This document shows positions 5,853 to 13,539 of a stretch of DNA of 16,702 nt, piece after piece; the stretch's first letter is position 1, and every line of letters begins with the position of its first letter. The stretch comes from Aquificota bacterium. GTDB taxonomy: Bacteria; Aquificota; Aquificia; Aquificales; Hydrogenothermaceae. Under the pieces are notes generated by a model. That model saw nothing but the letters and a program-made list of their open reading frames with translations, was not told the origin of the DNA and ran no database searches. A program made the position numbers and the translations under genes. The stretch covers positions 1 through 16,702 of the forward strand of contig JAADDV010000081.1 in NCBI GenBank assembly GCA_013153795.1, written 5' to 3'.

Positions 5853-7066
5853 AAAGCCTCTATAGGTTTTATACTTGAAGCTTTAAAGGCAGGATAAACG
5901 CCGGCTAAAAAACCTGTAGTGATAGATACAAACAAAGCAAATAAAAAGAAGTTTTCAGGATAAACTTTTGGTAAATCTGAAATATGATAGATTAAAGTAA
6001 GAAGTCCTAAACCTAAAAAAAGTCCTACAAAACCTCCTACAATAGAAACAAATCCAGACTCAAACATAAACTGAAAAAGAATATCCCTTTTTTTTGCTCC
6101 TACAGCTCTTCTAATTCCTATTTCTGTTATTCTTTCGTTTACTATTAAAATCATCACAGAGAGGATACCTATTCCTCCTATTGCAAAGGAAACAGCAGCT
6201 GAGACAAGTCCAAGGATTGTAAATATTCTTATTGCCTGAGACTGCATTCTTAAAAGGTCATCAGGGGTTAAAACTGTAAAATCATCTTTGTCTGTAGATT
6301 TAAGTTTATGTAGTTTTCTAAGTAGATTTCTTATCTCTCTTTTAACAAGAGGTATATGCTCTTTTTTATCAACTTGAATGAATATCGTATTTATATAGTC
6401 TACATTTGCCAGTCTTCTCATTGCTGTTTTTAAAGGAGTATATATAAGTAAATCCTGGTCTGTCCCTGATATATCTGTTCCTTTTTCTTCCATAACCCCT
6501 ATAACTTTTACAGGCACTCTAAAAACAAGAATAAACTTACCAATAGGATTTTCTCCTTTAAAAAGCTTCTCTGGCACTTTTGCCCCTAAAACAGCTACTT
6601 TTTCTGCTTTTTTTGCTTCCTCTTGTGTAAAGAATCTTCCTTCTTTTACATTTATGCTTCTAACCTCTGGATAATCTGTTGTTGTTCCTATTATGGTTGT
6701 TTTTATTGTTGTTCCTTTTCTTCTTACTGGATAGGTTATTGTAAAAGAAGGTAAGACTTTTTTAACGTAAGGAATTTGCTGTTTTATAAGAATTGCATCT
6801 CTTATTTTCAGTGTTGTTGCTGATGAAATTGTCCTTTGTCTTTTTCTAAAAACCCTTACAAGTCCTGATTTTACAATAATAATATTTTTCCCGAGTTTTT
6901 CTGCTTCTAAACGGCTTTTTTCTTTCATAGAGAAAGAAATTGAAACCATCACAATAAGGGCAAATGTTCCAAAAGCAACACCTAGGATAGAAAGAATAGA
7001 CCTTATTTTATGCTCTTTCATTATTCTGAATATTACTTTCAGATTTTCTTTTATAACTCTTTTCAT
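5843..7066 (-). CDS. MacB/FtsX-type ABC transporter permease, second subunit
   Basis: A 407-residue membrane subunit of a type VII (mechanotransmission) ABC system. Helix 1 (about 25-47) is followed by a periplasmic MacB core domain (to about 280), with the family phrase GRFFTQEEAKKAEKVAVLGAK, and three C-terminal FtsX helices (about 283-308, 333-360 and 373-395). Between helices 2 and 3 lies the conserved cytoplasmic ERITEIGIRRAVGAKKRDI, which contacts the ATPase. It starts 1 nt after the stop of the preceding permease, with GGAG 5 nt before its ATG. The two are paralogues and likely form a heterodimer. No ATPase domain is fused and none is encoded nearby. Substrate unknown: macrolide-type efflux, lipoprotein release and peptide export are all possible. 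Confidence 0.85.
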   Translation of the reverse strand: MKRVIKENLKVIFRIMKEHKIRSILSILGVAFGTFALIVMVSISFSMKEKSRLEAEKLGKNIIIVKSGLVRVFRKRQRTISSATTLKIRDAILIKQQIPYVKKVLPSFTITYPVRRKGTTIKTTIIGTTTDYPEVRSINVKEGRFFTQEEAKKAEKVAVLGAKVPEKLFKGENPIGKFILVFRVPVKVIGVMEEKGTDISGTDQDLLIYTPLKTAMRRLANVDYINTIFIQVDKKEHIPLVKREIRNLLRKLHKLKSTDKDDFTVLTPDDLLRMQSQAIRIFTILGLVSAAVSFAIGGIGILSVMILIVNERITEIGIRRAVGAKKRDILFQFMFESGFVSIVGGFVGLFLGLGLLTLIYHISDLPKVYPENFFLFALFVSITTGFLAGVYPAFKASSIKPIEALRR

Positions 7067-7067
7067 A

Positions 7068-8282
7068 CTAGCTCCGTATAGCCTCTATTGGATTGAGTCT
7101 TGAAGCTTTAAGGGCAGGACTCAAAGCTGAAAGAACTCCTACAACAGTAGACACAAGTAAAGCAATAAGAAAAGCTTTATAAGAAAAGTAGACAGGAAAA
7201 TCTCCTACTTTTGTAAGAAGTTTAGACCCTAAAATGCCAAATCCAAAACCTAAGAAAGCTCCTATAGTCGTTATGATTATAGCTTCATAAAGAAAATGAA
7301 GAAGAATATCTTTTTTCTTAGCTCCTAAGGCTCTTCTGATACCTATTTCCTGTTTTCTCTCACTAACAGATAGTAAAAAGAGATTTGTTAGAACAAAACC
7401 TCCCACAATAAGGGATATTGCCGAAGAAAGCCCAAGAAATAAAACTAAGCTTCCAGTTAAGGTTACAAGAAAGTTTATTATTTCTTTTGGAGAAAGGATA
7501 AAAAAGTCATCAGGCTCATCATCTTTTAGTCTATGTCTTTCTCTTAAGAATTTTCTTATCTCTTCTACAACAGCATTTACATCTGTTCCTCTATAAAATT
7601 TTATTCTTATAGCGTTTATATACACAGGGTCATGGTTGATTTTATACATTACTGTTGTATATGGAAGTAAAACTCTATTATCTAAATTTCTTCCTGTTGG
7701 AGTTGTTCCTCTTTCTTCCAGAACTCCTAGAACTTTACAAGGTATTTGGTTTATAAAAATAACCTTTCCTACTGGGTCTTCTTTTTCAAAAAGCTCTCTT
7801 TTTACATATACCCCGATTACACATACATATTTTTTCTTTTTAACCTCTTCTTCAGTAAAAAATCTTCCTTCCTGAAGATACCAAGACCAAGCTTCCTCAA
7901 AATCTGTTGATACTCCATAACCTTTTGTTTTTGTGGAATTTTTCTTATATCTAACTGTCATATCATCTATATAAAGGACAGGCATGATTATTTTTATCTC
8001 AGGAAAAGCTTGTTTTAAAGCTTTCAAGTCATCTATTGTAAGGGTTTTTATTCTAACTCTTACACCTTTATTCTCTTCTTTTCCTCCAAAAATAATAATA
8101 CTTTCAGGACCAAAAGCATCTATTATTTTATAGGCTCTGTGAAAAGCTCCTTCTACAGATGCAACAATAATAGAAAGAGAAGCAATTCCAAAAGATATTC
8201 CAAGAACAGAAAAAAATGTTCGTAGTTTATAAGCTTTTACTGCGAGAAATGCTTCTTTAAAGATTTTTAGGAGTTTTCTCAT
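7068..8282 (-). CDS. MacB/FtsX-type ABC transporter permease, first subunit
   Basis: A 404-residue paralogue of the next gene with the same plan: one N-terminal helix (about 20-43), a periplasmic core to about 275 (GRFFTEEEVKKKKYVCVIG, VLEERGTTPTGRNLDNRVLLPY), and three C-terminal helices. The ATPase-coupling stretch ERKQEIGIRRALGAKKKDI is intact. Its ATG overlaps the stop of the TonB-like gene as ATGA, and no ribosome site is evident, which implies coupled translation and a fixed ratio of TonB-like protein to permease. The absence of a MacA-type adaptor, an ATPase or a TolC-type channel in the window means these must be supplied from elsewhere. Confidence 0.85.
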   Translation of the reverse strand: MRKLLKIFKEAFLAVKAYKLRTFFSVLGISFGIASLSIIVASVEGAFHRAYKIIDAFGPESIIIFGGKEENKGVRVRIKTLTIDDLKALKQAFPEIKIIMPVLYIDDMTVRYKKNSTKTKGYGVSTDFEEAWSWYLQEGRFFTEEEVKKKKYVCVIGVYVKRELFEKEDPVGKVIFINQIPCKVLGVLEERGTTPTGRNLDNRVLLPYTTVMYKINHDPVYINAIRIKFYRGTDVNAVVEEIRKFLRERHRLKDDEPDDFFILSPKEIINFLVTLTGSLVLFLGLSSAISLIVGGFVLTNLFLLSVSERKQEIGIRRALGAKKKDILLHFLYEAIIITTIGAFLGFGFGILGSKLLTKVGDFPVYFSYKAFLIALLVSTVVGVLSALSPALKASRLNPIEAIRS

Positions 8283-9100
8283 TTATTTTTAAATTTTATT
8301 GTGGTTATTGCCCATTGTTTTTCTTTTGAATCTATTTTGTTAAATTTCCAGCTTAATATATACTCTTTTACTTTTTTGTCTATCTCTGGATTTCCTGTAG
8401 TTTCTAATAACTGAACACTGGAAACAGTCCCGTCAGGATTTATCCACAGTTTTACTTTTATAGAAGGAGGAGGAATAGATGCTCTAACAGTTGGAGGAGA
8501 AGGTTTATAAACTATTTTTCTACTTTTTGCAGTTCCTTTTACAGATGTATCAAGTTTTGAAAATTCAGTGCCAAAAGACGGATTAAACTTTCCTGGAGAT
8601 ACTGCTTTAAACTCTTTTATAACTACATTTTCAGAAGGGACGTCAACAAAGTCTCCTTCTGCTAATTCTTCTTCTGGAAGGTTTATTTTTTCTTCATCTA
8701 ACTCAACTTTTTCTGGAAGGGGTGGTGTAAATGCCGGAATAGCAGGTTTTTTTTCTACTTTCTCCCCTGTTGCTTTTTTGGGTTTAGATATATTTGTTTT
8801 ATTTTTTTGCTTTATTTCTTGAGATTTTTGATTTTTTTTGACTTTTCTTTTTTCTTTTATAGTTTTTTTAACTTGCTTCTTTTTTTTTCTTTTAATATTT
8901 TTTTGAGCAGGTTTAGGTTTTTCAGGTATATATGTTATTTTTATTTTTTTAGGTTTAATTTCTTGTTTAAAATTAGATATATAATATTGGAAGGATGCCA
9001 GTATTAGCAGGTTTATAAAGAAACCTATTATCAGTGCTATAATGAATACAGATTTGCTAAAACCAAAAGATTTTTCAGAGTATATATTTTCCATAAACAT
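8279..9100 (-). CDS. TonB-like energy-transducer protein
   Basis: An inner-membrane protein with a periplasm-spanning rod and an outer-membrane-contacting tip. The 273 residues show a short cytoplasmic N-terminus, one helix (about 17-40), a lysine-rich linker (about 44-115), a Pro/Glu-rich section (117-165) and a C-terminal TonB domain (about 205-273: IKVKLWINPDGTVSSVQLLETTGN, then IDKKVKEYILSWKF). The lysine-heavy linker replaces the usual Glu-Pro/Lys-Pro repeats. Two ATGs (9100 and 9094) are possible starts and neither has a clear ribosome site. The gene leads the permease operon. ExbB, ExbD and TonB-dependent receptors are absent here. It may instead be a TonB-domain adaptor dedicated to the ABC permeases; that is inference. 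Confidence 0.8.
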   Translation of the reverse strand: MFMENIYSEKSFGFSKSVFIIALIIGFFINLLILASFQYYISNFKQEIKPKKIKITYIPEKPKPAQKNIKRKKKKQVKKTIKEKRKVKKNQKSQEIKQKNKTNISKPKKATGEKVEKKPAIPAFTPPLPEKVELDEEKINLPEEELAEGDFVDVPSENVVIKEFKAVSPGKFNPSFGTEFSKLDTSVKGTAKSRKIVYKPSPPTVRASIPPPSIKVKLWINPDGTVSSVQLLETTGNPEIDKKVKEYILSWKFNKIDSKEKQWAITTIKFKNK

Positions 9101-9143
9101 ATTTTATGTAAAGGTTTCTTATTAAGCAACCTAAGGGGAAAGA

Positions 9144-10151
9144 ATGGAGAGTTTTCAAACACTATCTATTATAGGTTCGGGTAGTTGGGGAACAGCTTTA
9201 GCTCAAGCATTTTCAAAAAATTTTAAAGAAGTATATCTATGGGGAAGAGATAAAGAAGTTATAGACAGCTTAAATAAAAATCATGAAAATCCTAAATATC
9301 TCACAGGAATAAAATTAAGTAAAAATATAAAAGGTCTTACAGATATAAATGAAGCTTTTGAAAAAGGAGATATCATTATAATAGCTGTCCCTACTCAGAG
9401 AATAAGAGAAACTTTAAAAAATGTATATATATCTTTAGAAAAACCTGTTATTTCTGCTTCTAAAGGTATTGAGATATCGACATTAAAACTAATATCACAG
9501 ATAATAGAAGAAATACTAAAAATAAAAAAGGAAAACATTTTTGTTCTTTCTGGACCTTCTTTTGCAAAAGAGGTAGCACTAGGACTTCCAACAGCTGTAA
9601 CCCTTGCAGGAGAAGAAAAAAAAGCAGAAAAACTTCAAAATGTTTTAAACACTCCTTCTTTTAGACTTTATATATCAGAAGATGTAACAGGAGTTCAGAT
9701 AGGAGGAGCTGTGAAAAACATAATAGCAATAGCGACAGGAGCAAGTGATGGTTTAGGACTTGGGGATAATGCAAGGGCAGGTCTTATAACCAGAGGTCTT
9801 TATGAAATGACAAAAATAGCAAAAATATTTGGGGGAAAACCTGAAACATTATATGGCTTATCAGGACTAGGAGACCTTGTTTTAACAGCTACAGGAAACT
9901 TATCAAGAAACAGGACTTTTGGATATTTGTTAGGAAAAGGACTTTCTATAGAAAAAGCTTTTAAAAAAGTAGGGCAGGTTGTGGAAGGAGCAAAAACGGT
10001 AAAAGCTATAAAACAACTTGCTGAAAAACACAATGTGGAGCTTCCTATTTCTGAAGTTGTTTATCAAGTTATATATGAAAATTTATCCCCTAAAGAAGCT
10101 GTAAAAATACTCATGAACAGACAACCAAAAAAGGAGCAGTTTGGTGAGTAA
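9144..10151 (+). CDS. gpsA: Glycerol-3-phosphate dehydrogenase [NAD(P)+]
   Basis: Reduces dihydroxyacetone phosphate to sn-glycerol 3-phosphate, the backbone for phospholipid synthesis. The 335 residues have the N-terminal Rossmann site IIGSGSWGTALA (9-20), SASKGIE with K107, and LSGPSFAKEV (135-144). The catalytic helix has K191 in GGAVKNIIAIATGASDGLGLG, then LSGLGDLVLTAT (239-250) and NLSRNRTFG (252-260), all standard for GpsA. The ATG has AGGGG 5 nt upstream. It diverges from the TonB-like gene across only 43 bp, so the two promoters must overlap each other or coding DNA. Its 3' end contains the ribosome site and start of the next gene (8-nt overlap). Confidence 0.96.
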   Translation: MESFQTLSIIGSGSWGTALAQAFSKNFKEVYLWGRDKEVIDSLNKNHENPKYLTGIKLSKNIKGLTDINEAFEKGDIIIIAVPTQRIRETLKNVYISLEKPVISASKGIEISTLKLISQIIEEILKIKKENIFVLSGPSFAKEVALGLPTAVTLAGEEKKAEKLQNVLNTPSFRLYISEDVTGVQIGGAVKNIIAIATGASDGLGLGDNARAGLITRGLYEMTKIAKIFGGKPETLYGLSGLGDLVLTATGNLSRNRTFGYLLGKGLSIEKAFKKVGQVVEGAKTVKAIKQLAEKHNVELPISEVVYQVIYENLSPKEAVKILMNRQPKKEQFGE

Positions 10152-11901
10152 AATATTCAAAGAGTCTTTATTTTTTATAAAAAGCTTTTTATTTATACTG
10201 GCTTTATTCCTTCCAATATACTTGATTTCTCCCTCTGAAAAGAATATAGAAAAAGATGTTATAAAAAAGGTTAATCCTGACCAGTTTAAAGTTGAAATAG
10301 GAAAAGAAGGAGGCACTCTCCACAGAGCTTTAGCAGGAGATGCAAAAACTTTTAATCCTGTTATGGCTCAGGAAACAACATCTACAGCTGTTATTGGTGT
10401 CCTTTTTAACGGACTTACTAAAATAAATGTGAAAACTCTTCTTCCTGAGCCAGACCTTGCAGAGAGTTGGGAAAGAGATGAAACAGGGACTAGATGGATT
10501 TTTCATCTTAGAAAAAATGCGAAATGGTTTGATGGAAAACCAGTTACAGCTGATGATGTAGTTTTTACATATAACCAGATTTATTACAATCCAGACATAC
10601 CTTCTTCAGCAAAAGATATTCTTACTGTAGAAGGAAAGAAATTTATAGTAAAAAAAATTGATAAGCACACTGTAGAATTTAAAATACCAAAACCTTTTGC
10701 CCCTTTCTTGCAAGCAGTAGGACAGCCAATTCTTCCTAAACATGTTCTTGAAGAAGCAGTAAAAAACAAAACATTTACTTCTACATGGGGAATAAATACC
10801 CCTCCTGAAAAACTGATAGGAACAGGACCTTATAAGCTAAAAGAGTATGTAATTGGACAGTATGCCTTGTATGAAAGGAACCCTTATTACTGGGAAAAAG
10901 ACCCTAAAGGACAAAAACTTCCATACATAACAAAAATTAAAGCCCAGATTATAGGTGACCCTGATGTTCGCCTTATAAAGTTTATTACAGGAGAAACTGA
11001 TTACTACGGCGTTAGAGCTTCTGATTTACCAGAACTTGTTCCAAAAGCAAAAGAGAAAGATTTTACTATTTATAATCTTGGAGCTACTCCTTCAATCCTT
11101 TTTGTAGTTTTTAACCAAAATCCAAAAGCTCCTATACCTAAACACAAACTAAAATGGTTTCAAAACACAAAATTTAGACAGGCTATATCTCATGCTGTTG
11201 ATAGAAAAGGGATTATAAATATAGCTTATAATGGCCTTGCTTATCCAATATATACAGCTGTAACTCCTGCAAATAGAAGACTTTTTGATGAAGATTACTA
11301 CCCTAAATATCCATATAATCTAAAAAAAGCAAAAGAAATACTTTTATCTATCGGATTTAAAGAAGGAAAAGATGGCTTTTTATACGACGAAGAAGGGCAT
11401 AAACTTGAGTTTACTCTTATAACAAACTCAGGAAATAAAGAAAGGGAGACGATAGGAAACATCTTAAAAGATGATTTAAGAAAAATAGGAATAGAGGTTA
11501 ACTTTCAGGCTATAGATTTTAATAACCTTGTAACAAGGCTCATGTCAAACTACGACTGGGAAGCCGTTATTATTGGACTTACAGGAAGTATAGACCCTTA
11601 TTTTGGTCAAAATGTTTGGCTTTCTTCAGGACATCTTCATATGTGGAACCCAAATCAAGAAAAACCAGCTACAGAGTGGGAAGCAAAAGTAGATGAGCTT
11701 TTTCAAAAGGCAGCAGTAGAATTAGACCCAAAAAAGAGAGATAGGCTTTATAAAGAGGCTTTCAGAATAATAGGAGAGCAGCAACCTATGGTATTTATAG
11801 TAGCTCCAGAAGAGCTTTTAGCTGTAAAAAATAAACTAAAAAATGTTTTTCCAACAGTTTGGGGATGGTATAAAGAGGAATATGTTTATATAAAAAATTA
11901 G
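10144..11901 (+). CDS. Extracellular solute-binding protein, family 5 (peptide/nickel type)
   Basis: A periplasmic binding protein of the DppA/OppA/NikA family (585 residues). An N-terminal hydrophobic segment (about 10-30) lacks a lipobox cysteine, so it is an uncleaved anchor or an atypical signal. Family features include AKTFNPVMAQETTS near the mature N-terminus, PDLAESWE, FHLRKNAKWFDGKPVTADDVVFTYN, the TGPYKLKEY and YYWEKDP stretches, and FRQAISHAVDRKGI. The GTG start at 10144 is chosen because AAGGAG (10131-10136) lies 7 nt before it and only 4 nt before the alternative TTG at 10141; both lie inside the end of gpsA. No permease or ATPase gene accompanies it, so it is an orphan. The ligand cannot be read from sequence. 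Confidence 0.88.
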   Translation: MSKIFKESLFFIKSFLFILALFLPIYLISPSEKNIEKDVIKKVNPDQFKVEIGKEGGTLHRALAGDAKTFNPVMAQETTSTAVIGVLFNGLTKINVKTLLPEPDLAESWERDETGTRWIFHLRKNAKWFDGKPVTADDVVFTYNQIYYNPDIPSSAKDILTVEGKKFIVKKIDKHTVEFKIPKPFAPFLQAVGQPILPKHVLEEAVKNKTFTSTWGINTPPEKLIGTGPYKLKEYVIGQYALYERNPYYWEKDPKGQKLPYITKIKAQIIGDPDVRLIKFITGETDYYGVRASDLPELVPKAKEKDFTIYNLGATPSILFVVFNQNPKAPIPKHKLKWFQNTKFRQAISHAVDRKGIINIAYNGLAYPIYTAVTPANRRLFDEDYYPKYPYNLKKAKEILLSIGFKEGKDGFLYDEEGHKLEFTLITNSGNKERETIGNILKDDLRKIGIEVNFQAIDFNNLVTRLMSNYDWEAVIIGLTGSIDPYFGQNVWLSSGHLHMWNPNQEKPATEWEAKVDELFQKAAVELDPKKRDRLYKEAFRIIGEQQPMVFIVAPEELLAVKNKLKNVFPTVWGWYKEEYVYIKN

Positions 11902-11916
11902 TTTTAAGGAGGAAAA

Positions 11917-12825
11917 ATGAGGTTTATAAAAACTCTTTTTTCAACAGTGTTGTTGTTTTTTCTCGTATTTCCGGTAAAAGCCCTAGAGTTTGAAGTAAAC
12001 CCTCTTTATCTAAATGAAGGGCTTACTTCAAATCAGGTTATAAACATAAGAATATATGCAACAAGAGCAGAAAATCTTGTTTTAGATGCTTACTCTGCTT
12101 TAAGTAGAAAAACTGTTTATTACGGTGAAACAACTAGTTATTTAAATGGAGCTTTATTCTTTTTAAATGAGGCAAAACAGTATTCTCCTACATACCTTGT
12201 TAAAAGACAGATAGAGGCTATTCAAAAAAGAATAAAATTTTTTCCAGGAGAAGACTATACAGATGATTTAAAAAACCTGTATATCTATATAGAAGAGATT
12301 TCAGGAAATATAGATAACTATGGAGAGGTAAAATCTCTTTTAATAAGAATTATAGAAAATGCAAAAATGAGAAAAAATGCTTATGTTTCTGAAAAACTAG
12401 AAATTTTAGATAGTAAAATAAAAGTAAAGCTAATAGATTCACCAATAAATGAAGCTCAAAATCTTATAAGTATAGCTTTAGACCATTTAAAAGCAGGAAA
12501 ATATACAAAATCAAAAAAAGCTCTTGAGCTTGCTTTAAATCCTTTAATATCTCTTTCTTCGAAAGAAAATCTCTTTGTTGCTTTAGCAAGAGAATATATA
12601 TATAAAGCTTATCTTACATATGATTATGACCAGATTATTTCCTTAAAATATGTAGATTCAGCTCTTATCGCAATAAACAAAGCTTACTATGTTTCATCAG
12701 AAGAAAATAAATATACGATAAGAAGAGTAAGAGAAAAAATCAGAGCTTTGCCGGGAATATTTGATAATAAAGAAGAAGCTCAAAAGCTCTTTGCTGATAT
12801 AATAGGTTTACTTCAAAGTATATAG
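11917..12825 (+). CDS. Exported all-helical protein, YfdX-like
   Basis: A 302-residue protein with a cleavable signal peptide (about 1-22, ending VKA-LEF). The rest reads as helical, with two related-looking segments: about 46-105 (TRAENLVLDAYSALSRK, then LNEAKQ) and about 180-275 (NEAQNLISIALDHLKAGKYTKSKKALELAL). The pattern of a periplasmic helical protein with an internal repeat resembles the YfdX family, whose E. coli member is tied to acid response, but I hold this only as a likely match. AGGAGG lies 4 nt before the ATG and the gap to the upstream binding protein is 15 nt, so they are co-transcribed. Function unknown. Confidence 0.55.
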   Translation: MRFIKTLFSTVLLFFLVFPVKALEFEVNPLYLNEGLTSNQVINIRIYATRAENLVLDAYSALSRKTVYYGETTSYLNGALFFLNEAKQYSPTYLVKRQIEAIQKRIKFFPGEDYTDDLKNLYIYIEEISGNIDNYGEVKSLLIRIIENAKMRKNAYVSEKLEILDSKIKVKLIDSPINEAQNLISIALDHLKAGKYTKSKKALELALNPLISLSSKENLFVALAREYIYKAYLTYDYDQIISLKYVDSALIAINKAYYVSSEENKYTIRRVREKIRALPGIFDNKEEAQKLFADIIGLLQSI

Positions 12826-12836
12826 GAGGTTTAAAA

Positions 12837-13184
12837 ATGAAAAAAATTATTATTTCTATAATAGCAATTTTTTCTATCCTTTCTTCAAAAAGTTTTGCTT
12901 TAGATGGAGAGATTATTTTTAAAGATGCTTTATATGGAGCAGCTGTAGGAGGACTTGCAGGAGGAGCTTTATATTTAGCTGATAGTGATAATTTTGGAAC
13001 AAAAGTAGGAATTGGAATTTTTATAGGTCTTGTAGCAGGAGCAGCTATAGGAGTTTATGAATCTCAAGCTGCTTTAGTCCAGTTAGATAGTAAAGAAATT
13101 AAATTAGCTCTTCCTCAAATCGAAATAGAAAAAAATCAGCTAAATACAATAACAAAAGTTTATCTGTTTGAGGCAAAATTCTAA
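12837..13184 (+). CDS. Small exported glycine-zipper membrane protein, unknown
   Basis: A 115-residue protein I cannot assign to a named family. A signal peptide (about 1-21, ending SFA) is followed by two glycine-rich hydrophobic helices, GAAVGGLAGGALYL (about 34-47) and GIGIFIGLVAGAAIGVY (about 58-74), with GxxxG packing motifs. The C-terminus is polar and hydrophilic (LDSKEIKLALPQIEIE). Glycine-zipper proteins of this size commonly insert in the outer or inner membrane. AGGAGG lies 7 nt before the ATG, and the gene starts 12 nt after the YfdX-like gene. Its stop overlaps the next start (TAATG). Confidence 0.6.
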   Translation: MKKIIISIIAIFSILSSKSFALDGEIIFKDALYGAAVGGLAGGALYLADSDNFGTKVGIGIFIGLVAGAAIGVYESQAALVQLDSKEIKLALPQIEIEKNQLNTITKVYLFEAKF

Positions 13185-13477
13185 TGTTTTCTGAAGAGCT
13201 TAGACAAAAGCTTTCAAATCCTCCAAGAAAAAGTGTAAATATTGTAGTTAAGGTAGACCCTAAAAAGCTTAATTTTATCTCTATGGTTGTTGATGGACAT
13301 GGTCGTATTGCTCTTCCAAGGACAAGAAGTGGAAAACAGGGAATACTTGATTTTTTAACGTCTCCAGATTGTGTTGAAGAGCTTTTTCTTATACTTGAAG
13401 ATATCAAGAAAAATTATGACCCTTCCCTTGAGATAGTTGGTGAACTTGGAGATAACTGGTTAGAAGCAGTGACATAA
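13184..13477 (+). CDS. Small soluble protein, unknown (possible DUF4911-like)
   Basis: A 97-residue protein with no signal or membrane helix. The core VKVDPKKLNFISMVVDGHGRIALPRTRSGKQG has alternating beta-type hydrophobicity, followed by a helix (CVEELFLILEDIKKNYD). This beta-alpha pattern, and the way a short DPKKLNFI segment leads into FISMVVDGHG, reminds me of DUF4911 proteins, but the likeness is weak. The ATG overlaps the preceding stop (TAATG), with GAGG about 10 nt upstream, so translation is coupled. It is the last gene before rel, 62 nt away. A role is not evident. Confidence 0.55.
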   Translation: MFSEELRQKLSNPPRKSVNIVVKVDPKKLNFISMVVDGHGRIALPRTRSGKQGILDFLTSPDCVEELFLILEDIKKNYDPSLEIVGELGDNWLEAVT

Positions 13478-13539
13478 AACATTGAAAATAAAATAAAAAC
13501 TTTATAGTTTTAATCTCAAATATAAAAGAGAGAATTATC

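Noticed and set aside
8568..9007. Two plus-strand open frames opposite the TonB-like gene.
   Set aside because: Phe/Ser-rich translations are mirror images of the Lys-rich linker; shadows of the real gene.
13486..13515. Hairpin AAAACT-TTAT-AGTTTT before rel, as a terminator.
   Set aside because: Six A/T-rich pairs with no T tract of useful length; too weak to call.
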